From the NCBI GenBank assembly GCA_026724425.1, contig JAIUCV010001125.1, positions 109,921-173,920 of the forward strand: 64,000 bases of DNA. The letters run 5' to 3'. Shown here piece by piece: positions 1 to 12,149 of this stretch. The translations under genes and the position numbers were made by a program. The notes under the pieces are model-generated. The model did not search any database, was not told the DNA's origin, and saw only the letters and a list, made by a program, of their open reading frames with translations. How positions within the stretch are numbered: position 1 is the stretch's first letter; each line of letters starts with the position of its first letter. The stretch comes from Erythrophleum ivorense (Eukaryota; Streptophyta; Magnoliopsida; Fabales; Fabaceae).

Positions 1-96
1 TCAATTTTCAGTCTTGACTAATAGAGAGCATATGTTGGTATGTACAGAATTATAATATTTCCATGTGGATTCTGATACTTTACTTTTTATGGGCAG

Positions 97-1288
97 GAGG
101 AGGTTAAGAAGATACGCAGTTGGCAGTACATCAATTGCATTGATCTCTGGGTTGTATTTATATCAAGAAATATACATGACTATGATCTCCAACCGATGCT
201 GTATATGATTGTACAGATTATAAATGGAGTTGCTCTCTTGTTTCCTGGGCCTAGATATTTACCATTGAGACTTAGATGCATTCAATGGCTTAATCATCTT
301 TCCAGTTCTAGTGGGGTTTTCATCCCTGTTACATCGTTGGTGCTGGATGTTTTGGAGTACAAAACTAGTAAAGATGGTGGGAAACCTGGGGAAGTGTTTG
401 AGCCTTTGTCTGCCATAAAGGTCAGACATTAGAATGAAAGATGTAAAATTGTCTGTGTTGCTAGAATAGCTTGGATATCATTGTTACTTAATATCACTTG
501 GCTTGTAAACCCACAATGCATATTTAAATTAGACTCATGCATATTACTGTTGTATTAAGCTTTGGATAATTCTTGCAGCTGCCAAAGCATTGGTTAAAAT
601 CACGGGATTTCCAAGAACAGTGCGTCTTATCTGCCATTGAGCTCCTTACAGAACACTTTGCACAATGGAGCTACCACATATCTTTTCCTGAGCTGGCAAC
701 CGTTCCACTTATTTACCTTAAGAAGTTCTGTGAGCTAACTTCTTTTGAGAGCTTCAGACGTGTTCTAAAGCGATTTATTGATCAGGTACTTGTTCTAATG
801 AAAAATTGTTGTTTCTGTTTCTCTTTCCAAAGTACATGCTGTATGGAATTTCCACATCCAAAAAACCATCAGGCAGTCCAAAAAAAATGTGGGAACTCCC
901 AAACTACAACCACGTAAGCAAATTTGATTCTTGTGCAGCTTGTAATCAATACTGTTCTGTGGTCTTCTTGAGAGCCTATCTCTGCTTGATGTTAAGGGTA
1001 ACCTCTCCAATAATAAGTGTGCATTAACCTAGTTTAACTTGTAGTCCTGCTAGAGCAATCATTTGAAAGTTGATGTTGCTCAAATCATTTTCTTTGTCTT
1101 GACTTGTTAATGTAGACGGTAGATTATGACAACTTACCCTCTTTTTCCTTTTATTTGGCCCCTTTTTCTTATGTTATTGGGGTGGGGTGGGGCGTGCAGG
1201 TGGAGCTGAACATTGAGTTTGTGCAGAGGAAAAGAGATGATGTGGCTTTCTCACCAAAGGATCAGCTGTCCGTTGAATCATTTCTTCA

Positions 1289-1326
<38 letters not shown>

Positions 1327-2315
1327 CTTGCTGAATCCATGTTTTAGCCACAGGTGTAACTTGGTCTAGTTCTATGGTTAATTATGCAGATTGAAAAACG
1401 CAGTTGCAACACTCCGTTTACACATTATTATAAGAGCATCATGAACAAGGCCAATTCCAGAAAGTTGATTTCAAAACCAAAGGTGCTGTTTGCTTAATCA
1501 CTTCCTTCTTCAGCCAATTAATGTCTGTCTGGTCTATTTATGCTATTTATTGTTTGGGCTAAAAAGCTAGGGTCAAAATTGACTGGATTAAGCCATTTCT
1601 ACCTACTTGAATTGATGGTTTAATCATTGCTGGTTGTGCACGACCACAAATTCACCATCCATCTACTTTAGGTGCGTTATATTTAATGGAAAAACTGAGC
1701 TGTGTAAAATTCCCAGGGGTAGACAACGGATTTAATTTTCTAGCAACCAATTCATCAAGGAAGAGGAGACTATTGGAGATAGTATGGATTAAAACCCTAT
1801 TTTAGTCCTCCACAACCACAGATGGATCAATTCTAAAGTTGGTCCTTAGTAGATTTTCATTCTCATTTTGGTCGCTCTCAGTTCAAAATTTGTCCAAGCT
1901 AGTCCTTCTATTAGTAAACTTCTAACTTTGTGAACGGATCTAGTGACACTTAATGATGCCACATTACCAAAAAAATGTCATTTCACCAAGTCCATTAGCA
2001 AAGTTAGCGGTTCACTAATGGAGGGACTAGATTGAATGGATTCTGAAGGATGAGGGACCAAGATGAGAATGAAAGTCTGTTGGGGACCAATTTGAAAATT
2101 GATACATTTGTAAGGACCAAAATAAGGTTTAAGTCGTTAGTATGTTCTGTAATCCAATTCTCTTTTTATTTTATCTGAGCTTAGCCATGATACTGTAGAG
2201 TCACAGCAAACAAAAGGAAAAGAAAATGCAACATCAAAACGGGATGCTGGATGTAACTGCTATTGATGGGCACCAGAAAATGGTACACCTTTCAGTGGAT
2301 GGAGTAAGAAAATGA
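97..2315 (+). CDS. NOC2: NOC2/REBELOTE-like nucleolar complex protein, 3' part
   Basis: C-terminal part of a Noc2-family protein, which works with Noc1/Noc3 in nucleolar maturation and export of pre-60S ribosomal particles. The 5' end lies left of the window; bases 1-96 are intron. Exons read: 97-420 (starts EEVKKIRSWQYIN, holds the family core with PMLYMIVQIINGVALLFPG), 579-785 (LPKHWLKSRDFQEQ, SYHISFPELA), 1200-1289 (VELNIEFVQRKRDDVAFSPK) and 1390-1482 (EKRSCNTPFTHYYKS). All join in phase 0 with AG acceptors and GT donors. The terminal exon is less certain: I prefer 2199-2315 (reads SHSKQKEKKMQHQNG, TGA at 2313-2315), spliced over an intron holding a foldback element. Without that splice, the 1390 exon reads through to TAA at 1495-1497. 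Family identity is strong from the conserved blocks; the choice between the NOC2 and REBELOTE paralogues is open. Confidence 0.85.
1293..1322. repeat. (TC)n microsatellite in NOC2-like intron
   Basis: A pure run of about 15 TC units begins a few bases after the donor that follows the exon ending at 1289. It pyrimidine-enriches the 5' part of a 100-bp intron. Confidence 0.9.
1787..2135. mobile_element. Mutator-like foldback MITE in last intron of NOC2-like gene
   Basis: About 349 bp. The left end GATTAAAACCCTATTTTAGT is mirrored by the right end, whose reverse complement begins GACTTAAACCTTATTTTGGT. The similarity continues inward for roughly 170 bp on each arm (blocks such as TTGGTCC, TTTCATTCTCAT, TAGTCC), so the whole element folds back on itself. 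Flanks carry a 9-bp near-duplication, GATAGTATG at 1778-1786 and GTTAGTATG at 2136-2144 (8/9). Long inverted repeats plus 9-bp target duplication are typical of non-autonomous Mutator-like elements. No coding capacity. Confidence 0.7.
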
Positions 2316-3053
2316 AAAGGGAGAGGAACAAAATTATAGTTTGAAGAATTATTGTAGTATTGCTGTCATGCTTTGATACTACACAAAGACAAATGAAAGA
2401 GATGTCACTTTCGCTTTCTACTTCTTGATAAACCTTAACGTGGGTTTAGAAATTATCATTGTAAAATGGCAATGCTAAGGACAAATGTAATTTTGTTTCA
2501 TAATATTGGTTCTAGGTTCAGGGTTGAGTGTATTGACTTTGTAGGCCCCTATATTGGAAAAATGTTAAAAGAAATATTCAAAGCAAAGCGTTCAAAATGA
2601 AGTTGAAATTTTGATATTGTTGATAGCTGGAAAGTTGTGTGGTCAATATCCCTTTTCTTGTATAACTGGATTATGGCGGCCACTTTTGCTGGCAATTGCG
2701 TGTTTTTCAGGGCTTTCAAAGGCAGAGTATATACTTGAATGAATGCCGTTTGATTGGATGTTTCTGAATTGCCATAACTCTTGATTAAAATTATGTTTTC
2801 CTCTTTCTACGATTTTTTTCGCCCACTATGCCGTGTAAAAGCTAAAAGGAGGTGAAATTTGTTTTTAACTTATAAGACTGAATTGACGTTTTGGTTCTCT
2901 GAATATACACTTTGTTCTAAAGGATTTCGTCCCAAAGATTGAACATGCCATTTGAGTCTTAGGTGTTCCTGTTTGAAAATAGTTTTTACATTAAGCTTGT
3001 TTACAAATAGTTAACAAGGCAGAGTACATGGCTTAACTGAATAGATAGGATAT

Positions 3054-4500
3054 TAGAGATATGTATGGATTGGGGCAAGTCAAGTTGGGCTTGATTCAAA
3101 CTAGGCAAAAAAATTTTGGCCCGAGGCGTTGGTCGGCTCAGTCCAAAATAGGTCGGGTAGTTGGACTTAAATTGGGTTTTGCATTTTTTTTTAATTTCAA
3201 AATTTTATATATTCATATCTTTATGACAATTTAATTATTTTAAACATATGACTACTCGATTTGAATATCATTGCAGGTAGGGATATTTAAAATTGATTCA
3301 AATTAATTGAATTGAACCAATCAATTTAAATTGATAAAAATTAAACTAAATTGATTTAAAAAAAGCTAAAAATTGATTTTGAGTATTAAAAAATTAATTT
3401 AATTATTTTGATTTTTAGTTTTATCAAATTTGGTTTAGTTAAAATTGAACCAATAAAAAAAGTCCAACCCATTTATTAATAAAAAAATTAGTAATATTTT
3501 TTTTCTTTTACTTATGTTTAGATGAGTTTATTAAATAAGTTATTTTAAAAATATTATTATTTATTTTATCTTTACATACTACATTCATTTGTAATTATAG
3601 AATAATTGAATATAAATTATAAGGGATACTTTTTTCTTTAAAAAAATGATAAATGATATTAAATTATTGTAACATTATTATTAGCCAATATGTTAAGAGA
3701 TGCATGATATTAGAAGTCAAAATCTATATATTACAATAAATAAAATCTTTAAAAAATCACTTTTGGGTTTAAAAAAGAGAGAAATATGAATCAAATTGGA
3801 TGAAATTAAACAAAAATCAAATCAAATTGATTAGGAGTTAAAATCAACAAGATTCATTAAAATGCTAAATTGATAAGTTTGATTTGATTTGGTTTTAATC
3901 CAAAATCAAAACAAATTGAATCGAATCAAACCTGTGAACACCTCTAATTGCAAGATTTATATAGTGGAAATGAGGAAAAAAGTGGGTTCAAAAGAGAAAA
4001 TAGAAAGAAAATGTAAGTGTAGAATATGAAACTTTAAAAAATGATAATTAGAGCTTAGTGATCTAATTAAGGTGATTTTTTTGGGGCAATTTTTAAAAAC
4101 AAATGTGATACAAATTGTGAAATTTGATTTGACTCACTTATTCTTTAAAAAATGCATGTTTATTATCTCAATTTTGAATTTTTTTTTTGGCTTTTAACTT
4201 TAAAAATACATGATTTTTATCTTTTTTTCTTTCGTTTGAATGTAACAATTATACTATAGAAGGAGTTTTTGACCCTTGGCTATTTATGATATAAAATGTG
4301 TTTAAAAATTTTTGACTAAAATTACAAAATAGCTTTTAAACATTATTCTTTTCATTTTAATCTTTTTTAAAACATAAGATGTACCTTTTAGATTGAGCTG
4401 AGTTAGATTGACCAACATGACAATTTCGGTGCTTGGCTCAAACTTACTTTTTTTTTTTTGGTTTCTTGACCTAACCTGACATTGGATTGGTGAACACCCT
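3054..4500. mobile_element. Possible outer hAT-like non-autonomous element (decayed)
   Basis: Left end TAGAGATATGTATGGATTGG and the reverse complement of the right end (AGGGTGTTCACCAATCCAAT) are loosely similar. Flanks TAGGATAT (3046-3053) and TAGGTGAT (4501-4508) match 6 of 8, as an old hAT 8-bp duplication would. GGGC/TTGG-rich subterminal blocks occur at both ends. It would enclose the better-supported element at 3278-3946. Tentative: ends have diverged and no coding remnant is seen. Confidence 0.35.
3278..3946. mobile_element. hAT-like MITE, 669 bp, with 8-bp target duplication
   Basis: Terminal inverted repeats TAGGGATATTTA (left) and, reverse-complemented, TAGAGGTGTTCA (right) fit the TAGGGGTG-type ends of plant hAT elements. 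Direct flanks ATTGCAGG (3270-3277) and ATTGCAAG (3947-3954) match 7/8, the hAT duplication length. Subterminal regions repeat short AATTGATT/AAATTGAA motifs on both strands, typical transposase-binding clutter. No transposase reading frame. Confidence 0.65.
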
Positions 4501-5840
4501 TAGGTGATGTAACCATTTAAGTGTTTATTGATTAAAACAATACATACTCCTAGAAAAATACAAAATGTGCACTTAGGAGTGCAAAATTTTGATAGCTACA
4601 AAGCATTTAATAGGGCTTACATATGGTTTTATTAAGCCACATTACTTGTCTTATTAATTATAGTAAATTATGTATATCTATTTTGAATTTTGTTAAAATT
4701 ATACAAACAACTCTTCTATTTTTAAAATATATATGAACCTCATTTGATATGAAAAAAATTAAGTTACATTTTAGTTTATTTTAAAATTTTGACTAAAATA
4801 TGTTCCATTAACCACTTATATATATATATATCATATAGAGAGTATTTTTGCCAGAAAAATATTTAAATTAAACTAAATGGTGTATTTTTAAAATAGAAGA
4901 AAATTTTATAATTTTAATAAAATTTAAGAAAAATTTATTCTTTATAATGTCAACAGGTTTAATGTAAAGGAACTTTTTAAAACCAAAATAATTTTTGAGG
5001 GATTAAAATAAAATGTTTAATTTTTTTAAGAAACTAAATTAAGACAAAGTATATCTTTGAAGGATCAAAAAGTAAATTTACTCTTAAATAAAATATCCAA
5101 AATCCAGACGCCCCATGGTCCGTGGGATGAATGAAACAAGGGAAAGTGGTAATTAATGGTAGAAATTCATAGGGTTTTAAGTGTAGCTGAAGTTTGATCT
5201 TGCTTGCTATGATATACGAAGAAGGAAAAGATAATTTACTCTGGCCAGCCAAGTATTAGTTTAATTTTGAATGAAACAGACTTAACTTCTCTATATGTCT
5301 TTTATCTTGCATATATTATCTTCCAAATTCTTGGCTGCATTTTGTCTAAACCAAACTGGATAATTGATTATCTCAGACTGTCTTAACTTATTGAAAAATC
5401 CTTAAATACACTTCCTGCTATAAAATACAGTAAATCTATCACTTGAAAGTTTCAATTTAGAAGTCTTTATTATTATATTATATAATTAATTAATAAATTA
5501 CATGTCCAAATGACTCAATAACTTGCACATCAATTTTTTAGAAAGAATTATAAATAAAAATCCAAAATTAAAAAAATTATTTTACAAAAACTATTATTAC
5601 TAGGCACCACTAGTTTTAATTAAAATCAATAATAATCAATCTTAAAACAATAATAATAAATCTTATAAAATATTTTTTTTTTCAATTTTAGGTCTTTATT
5701 TTTAATTCTCCCATTTTTTGGAGTGTATAATGTTAATCTAATAATGTCTGTACGTCTTGGAAACCCACTATTTTGCCCCTTGAAATTATAAACCAATTAT
5801 CTCTCTCACTTTCTTTTGATGCTCTTGAGCTGTCCCAAAT

Positions 5841-5856
5841 ATAAATAAATAAATAA

Positions 5857-5915
<59 letters not shown>
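5841..5915. repeat. Compound (AAAT)n(TA)n(CA)n microsatellite
   Basis: A run of AAAT units passes into about 19 TA units and then CA units. It creates spurious tyrosine/isoleucine-rich open frames on the minus strand. Confidence 0.95.
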
Positions 5916-7318
5916 ACCCAAATATCTATTGTTTTACGAGCATTTCGTGGGCAAGATTGAAAATTCCCTCGCAAAGAGGTAAAGTGCAGTTTAATCCATC
6001 TCAGTTGCCTCAAAATCAATTTGTTCTTTTTAAAATGTCATTAAACGTCTGTATAATTTTTTAATTATCACTTTAATCTTTATCAAAATCCAATGAATAT
6101 AATCATCTAAATATAAAAAAAATAATTTCATTGTTAAATCTTTACTTATATCTTAAATATTTTTACAAGCGTTTTGAAGTTATTATTAAAATTAAATAAA
6201 TAAATTCAATTTTAAAGTGTCAACTTAATCTTAATAATAATTTTAAAAAGATAGTAAAATTATTCAAAATATAAATGATATTTTAAACAATAAAATTAAT
6301 ATTTATTTTAATATTTATGAAAAGTTTCTCTGTTCATATTACCATAAAAATCACAAATTAATAAAACAAACTACAAAAAAAGAAAAATAAAATAAAATAA
6401 TTTAATCCAAAAAAGTCAAACTAATTTCACAATGAGATAAAATATAACTTACCCAAAATAAAAAAAAATTTGTTTATTAAAAAGGTAAAAGTTCATGAAT
6501 CACATATTGCATTCACTTATTGACATGTTTATATAAACATATACGCGGAGGGACCCCCCCTTTCTTCAATCTTGATTCTTTTGTATATATGTATATTAAT
6601 TTTTTTTAATATGACTTCTCTTAGAAATAATAAACTTATACAAGGTCCCTCAAAAATAAAATTTATATGCATATAAAAAATATGATAACATAACCAATAG
6701 TTTGTATATTGATTTAATATATGTCATACTTTAAATAATAAAATATTATTAATTATTCCTTAGTTTTTACAAATAACAAGTTATTTTTATAATTTTGTAA
6801 ATCTTTCAAAATAATAAATTTAAAAATGACAAACTTTTAGGATAATATTTTACCAAAGTTTAGGAAACTTTAATGTAAAAAGGTTTATCTTTATACCTTT
6901 ATTTTAGTAGACTAAAATTTAAAAGAATGAAAATCATTGGTTTCTGTCAATCTTTTTTGTTTATTTTGTTTTTATTTCCTCATTTTTGTTTTCACTTTTT
7001 TTTTATATTTGTTTTTCTAATATTTTTTTATTTCTATATTTTTTAATTTTTTAACTTGTCATTTGCATTTACATTATTTCTAACTCTTACCTATAGACTT
7101 GATAAATTATTTTACTTTATCATTATTATCAAATTATCAATAGATCTTTTATTTTAACTTGAAATTAGTATATAATTTATTAAAAAAATAGCCAATGAGA
7201 TGAATTTAAAGAACGGGATTTATTTAGAAAATATATTTTCTCTTATACATATTTTATATTATAGAGTTACATAAGTAATTATAGTGGTGCACATCACAAT
7301 GCGCAATAATTCATTTGA

Positions 7319-7349
<31 letters not shown>

Positions 7350-7792
7350 TGTAGAGTAGTTATAATTTTTTTATAAACAAATATTGTCTTATATTATAAT
7401 TCGGCCCCTAAAAAAATCCTTCCCCTTGCCCCTATATATAAATATACTTTTTTTTTTAGTTTAACCATCCGCTTTATTTATGAATTTCACTCAATAACGA
7501 GCGAAAGTCAATAATTACAAAAAATGAATATGATGAAGTCTCTTTAAATCATAATTCATGAGTAACAAAGGTTAACAAGTCAACTTAAATAATTTGATGG
7601 AAAGATCTTCTAAATTTTCTTATAAATTTTAAAAATAAAATAACCTAAAAAGTAGATATATATATATATATATATATGAAAATTACTTTTTCTATTTACT
7701 AACTATTCATTCATTTTCTCTCATTCTGTTTTTATTAAAATTTACAGAAAAGAAATTTAAAAATTCCAAACGTATGAGACTCTCTCTCCAAG

Positions 7793-8596
7793 CTAATAGG
7801 GTCGACTTTGGCCAGCTCTGGGCACGTGCCAGCACGTGCTTGTCTTCGCACTAGACAAATTCATCGACATGAAGCTTTTTACGACGTCGTTTGCCTGCTT
7901 ACTATTGCTGCACCCCAGACCCAACGACCTCAGCATCTTCCCAAACCACACGTTCTTCCTCCCCTTGTTACTCTTGCGGACCACCTCCCCTCCCGCCGGC
8001 GCCGAAAACGTCGTCGTCGTCGCCGGAGCATTCCTCCGTCTCTGCCTGCTCCTAATGTCGCTCAACCCCATCTCCGCTGGCAACCTTATCGACGACATTC
8101 CAAACATAAACAAATACCACCTGCTCTTCGTCGCCGACTTCATCAACGAAACCCTTCCTCCGGAATAATTGCCCTTCAAATTCATCGAATCCTTCAATTC
8201 TCGTCCCTTATTGAAGGTGGAATAGCGAGATGTGGCTGGTTTCGAAGCGGGTTTGTTTGGAATCCATGGAAGAAGAATGCTACCATTATTACCGTTTTGA
8301 TTTAGGGTGTTGCTCTGTTTGGCGTCATTCGAAGATTCTATGTAGGGACTGATGATTTTGCCACAGAATATGATGTCTTTCTCTATCGTTGCGGCGCGAG
8401 TCGAGGCGGTGAAGTCTTCACTGATGAACTCGAAGAAGTCGTCATCGTCCTCGACGTTTTCTTCCTTTTTGGAATATGAATCATCCCATTGAGCTGAATC
8501 GCCGGTAATTGGAAGGTCAGAGAGGGAGAGAGTCTCTTCTGCTTCAAATGGATCTTCTGCTTCTTGATCAAAGGGAAATTCTCTGGCCACCATCAT
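7793..8596 (-). CDS. DUF1645-like plant-specific protein, 267 aa
   Basis: Intronless frame; the start reads ATGATGGTGGCC on the minus strand and the stop is TAG at 7795-7793. The N-terminus is acidic (residues about 10-60, many D/E), with a DDDFFEFIS block near residue 53 and IIFCGKIISPY near residue 76. This EF...(D/E)xIFxxGKI pattern is the hallmark of DUF1645 and related membrane-associated-kinase-regulator-like proteins. A second conserved patch, KSRWYLFMFGMSS, lies near residue 160, then RSRQRRRNAP, a Ser/Thr/Ala stretch and a basic C-terminal region (GRKNVWFGKMLRSLG). No signal peptide or membrane span is obvious; nuclear or peripheral-membrane location is a guess. The function of the family is poorly known. 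Codon and GC content are well above the AT-rich surroundings, supporting a real gene. The overlapping plus-strand frames (7808-8305, 7836-8168) are shadows. Confidence 0.75.
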   Translation of the reverse strand: MMVAREFPFDQEAEDPFEAEETLSLSDLPITGDSAQWDDSYSKKEENVEDDDDFFEFISEDFTASTRAATIEKDIIFCGKIISPYIESSNDAKQSNTLNQNGNNGSILLPWIPNKPASKPATSRYSTFNKGRELKDSMNLKGNYSGGRVSLMKSATKSRWYLFMFGMSSIRLPAEMGLSDIRSRQRRRNAPATTTTFSAPAGGEVVRKSNKGRKNVWFGKMLRSLGLGCSNSKQANDVVKSFMSMNLSSAKTSTCWHVPRAGQSRPY

Positions 8597-8711
8597 CTAA
8601 AACGAAAGAGCAGAGCAAAAGGGTATGTATGTATTTATGAGTATATGGAATTGAATTGAACAATTTGCTTATTGGGTGATGTTCAAGTTTGATAAGAGCA
8701 ATGCAGTGTTC

Positions 8712-8745
<34 letters not shown>

Positions 8746-8800
8746 GAAAACGTTAGAGAGAGAGAAGGTGAGCTGAAGCTGGTGTGACGATGCCTTCTAG
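8597..8800 (-). promoter_or_regulatory. Presumed upstream region of the DUF1645-like gene
   Basis: Immediately upstream of the minus-strand ATG there is a purine/pyrimidine-skewed leader with an (AT)n run at 8717-8742 and a GA-rich patch at 8755-8770. The (AT)n run could serve as a TATA region about 120-145 bp before the start codon. No defined core element was proven. Confidence 0.3.
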
Positions 8801-11678
8801 ATGAAAGGAAAAAAAGAAAGAATTAGGAGGACACATGGTAACAGGTTTTAGTGTTTGAACTTCTAATCATCTAGAAGAGCAGGCGGAGGCGGGAAGGAAG
8901 GATAAAAAGGTAGTCTCATCATCAAATATCATGCATGGCATACATTGGAAAAATGGAAAAATGATGTATAAGGGTCATAATTTAATAAAAATGACATTAA
9001 AGAGTATTAAAAATTAAAATTTCTCCAAAAATAATTAAAAAGTTATCTCTTATACTTCTAAAGTTATAATTTAATTTTCTTAATATTGTGTTTTAGATTT
9101 ATTATTATTTTTAATAAAAATAACATTTTTAATTTTGAGAAATATAAATAGTAATTTTAGAAAATATAGTCTTTTAGAAAAATTCTGATTTTTAAATTTA
9201 TTTGTATCAAGTTACATTCCTTATGTATTATTTTTCCTTTTGCAAAAGTGCTTCTAGATGGAAGTAGCTAGGACCTACCTTCTTTCTGTCATTTCTGAAC
9301 ACTCTCTCAGTATGTGGTATGCCATTTCTTTGGGAGATTTTTTGTTTAGTTTAATGGAGGCGGCTAGGGTGGTTTCTACGTAATTGAGTTACACTTTGTT
9401 TGGCTCCTAGTTAAAACCTTGATTGAGGCACTTTTTTTTTAATTTTATTTTTTCGTTGTTGACACTTGACACTGGGTGGAGCCGGCAACATATTCAGCAT
9501 ATGGACTCTTCTGCTTTTTGCTTATAACAAGTTTTTAGGTACAGTTAACCTATATATATATATATATATATATAAAGTAAATAATAAATAGATATATAAT
9601 TAGATAAATTGTTTGCACATTTATTTATAACTAGCTATTGGTTTCAAATTTTTTATAAATTAAAATATATCTACAAGTTTCTCTTTGCCTAATGCCTATA
9701 CTCATGTCTGGGTAGCAATGGCAGAGACTTGGATTGATTCTTCCACTTTCAGGGTTAAAATATGAATTTTTTTAAAGATCAACCCATCACGTTATTTATA
9801 AACTTTATTTATATATAAGTGAATATTAACGATAAAAATTATAATTTTAAGATGATAAGATCTTCTTAAGTTTTGTGTGTCAAACCCAGTTGAGTAAAGA
9901 ATGCCTCCTAAAATATAGGAAAACTTGGGTTGGTCTGTGACTTGTACAATTACCTTCGCATTGTGGAACCGAAGCAAAGCAATGCATGCTTAATTTTGCT
10001 TCTTGAGTTTCTCTGTTTGTGTGACTGGAACATGTTTCTGATAGTGAAAGTTTGGGTTATTAGCGGTTTTACAACCATTTTTATCCACTAATATTGTTAA
10101 TGGAAATGAAGATAATTACGCGTTCAGTATATTATTATCATTAACTATTTTCAAGAACGTGATCGTCTTTTCTGGTTCTGTTGGGAAAGAGAATACTGAT
10201 CCCATGAGAATTTTTAGGCTGAGTGAGGAAATGACTGAGTTACTAGTTGCATTCTGGCAGATATCGTTTGAATATATTTTACAGTAAACTAATGAATTAA
10301 TCCTTGAATTTATAAACCCATTTTACTTTAATTTCTAAATTTTGTTGAATGCACAAGTTAGCTCTAAAAGATATCTATTTTTTTTGTAAGTTTGGCATTC
10401 TGTTAACTGTCCCATGGCTAGTGTCCAAACTTTGTCGCCATCAATTGATCATGTTGGCACATTATAGTTTGGATAGGCCAATCTTGCCGTTTTGCTAAAA
10501 GTATATGGAATCTTAGAATTCTTTTCTCGAGTTTAAACAAATGAAAATCGAACAAATTTTGGACATATTCACCATTTTTCTGGTATGTAATTATGAGCTA
10601 CCCAAACAAATTTCATTCCCTTAGAAGACGGCAAAAAGTTTGAAGGTATCCAAGATTAAATTGTAACAAAATAGATATTTTCAGAAACTTATTCATATAC
10701 TTCCAAAAATTTAAGGACTAAAGCTAAATAAATTTACAAATTTAGAAACTAATTAATTGTTAGTTTACTTTATGTTTTATTTCTTGAGTAGTGTCATTAA
10801 AAAAAAATTAAGGAAGTGAGAGTATGGATTTAATATGTTATTTCATAAACTATTTCTAAGAGTGTATTTGCCTTTTTCTGGTTGTCTGGTAGGGAAGACA
10901 AAAGATTATGTTCATTTTATAATTTAACTGTTACTATAGTTGAACCTTGGCAAATAATTTCTGAGGTTGTTTATTGTTAGTGAAATTGACATAAATGGTT
11001 GTTGTGTACTCTACATAGGCTGACCTTTAGTAGACAGTGTTTGGGTTATAAAATCTAAGGATTGAAAAAAAAAAAAGAAATCCTAATGTTGGCTTAATTA
11101 GTATTGTTTATGAAGAGTGGATCAAAATTTTGGCCTAGTGAAACTATTATTATAGGTTTATTCACCTCCACCGTTTGTGTCTGCAATCTTTATTCTTTTA
11201 TTGCAAGTAATTGGATTAATGACTATGATGTTCCTTTTTTTAGGTTAAAAATCTGAGTCAATCTCTATATATACCTCAGTTTAATCTCATATTTTTCTAT
11301 TGTCCATTTTTTGTTAAATATAAAACTTTTGTTTTTTTAATAATTATTGATATGACAGAAAAGCTTAAAATAATTTTGTCTGCTTCTACGCAAAAGGAAT
11401 ATTCAACCTCATATTTGAACAGTCAAAAAACCATGGAGCAAAATAGACGGCAATAACCAATGCTGAACTTGAAACTTAATCAACTGAGGAACCTTAATTA
11501 TTGACTTATATCAACTATGAGAAAGCACCGAAGCAATTAGATTCGTCCTAATTTCGACAATAATTCATTCTGGTGTGACTTAAAGTTAAAGGTCTATTTT
11601 TAGTTGATGTACAATTGAAACACGCAAATAGGAGAAGAAAATGTTCTAGAATAGGGAAGAAACCCTTTAGTCCATTTG

Positions 11679-11783
11679 ATTGGTGTCTACTAAGCATGAC
11701 ATTGGCTAGATCTAGCTAATTAAAAGTAAATAGACTAAATTAATTAATTTTCAAAGTAGACTAAATGCTTAGTAGACACCAAT
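11679..11783. repeat. Perfect 19-bp inverted repeat with 67-bp spacer
   Basis: ATTGGTGTCTACTAAGCAT at 11679-11697 is exactly reverse-complemented at 11765-11783. The spacer holds GCTAGATCTAGCTAATTAAA, and a related block (TAGATCTAGCTAATTAAAAG) recurs at 11962-11981. The structure can form a hairpin. It could be a tiny foldback element end or an hpRNA-like structure; nothing indicates transcription. Confidence 0.7.
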
Positions 11784-12114
11784 GAAAAAGTTAATTTTCA
11801 AAGTTCAATTTTACAGCAAGGTCACATCGACCATTTAGTCCATATCTAATTGGTAAAACACGCCAAGATATAAGTAAAAGTCAAATTTAGCAAGAATTTA
11901 TCTTCAGTATAGACTCAAAACATACCAAGAAGACTTGTATACATGGGATAGATCAATAGGTAGATCTAGCTAATTAAAAGTAAGTAGACTAAATAAATTA
12001 TAAATAGATAAATAAAAGTAGATGATATTAAAAGTAGTATATGATATATTACATATTACATATTACATATTTATTTATTATTAAATTAATTCACTTACTT
12101 TTAGACTAGAGATA

Positions 12115-12149
<35 letters not shown>

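Larger units (their letters stand above)
2316..7792. other. AT-rich intergenic region with transposon relics
   Basis: No credible gene on either strand; open frames here are short and compositional. Between the NOC2-like gene and the convergent DUF1645-like gene there are hAT-like relics (3054-4500, listed separately) and microsatellites at 4817-4831, 5841-5915, 7325-7350 and 7657-7678. A C-run with flanking unique sequence (6543-6570) and many A/T-only stretches are present. The remainder shows nothing I can name. Confidence 0.7.

Noticed and set aside
573..1027. Plus-strand frames continuing past the exon at 579-785
   Set aside because: They read into the intron; a clear GT donor after FIDQ and the continuation at 1200 (VELNIEFVQ) explain the coding sequence.
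5733..6019. Minus-strand Tyr/Ile-rich frames
   Set aside because: Translation of the (AAAT)n(TA)n(CA)n microsatellite.
7808..8305. Plus-strand 165-aa frame
   Set aside because: Arg/Pro-rich antisense shadow of the DUF1645-like gene with no family resemblance.
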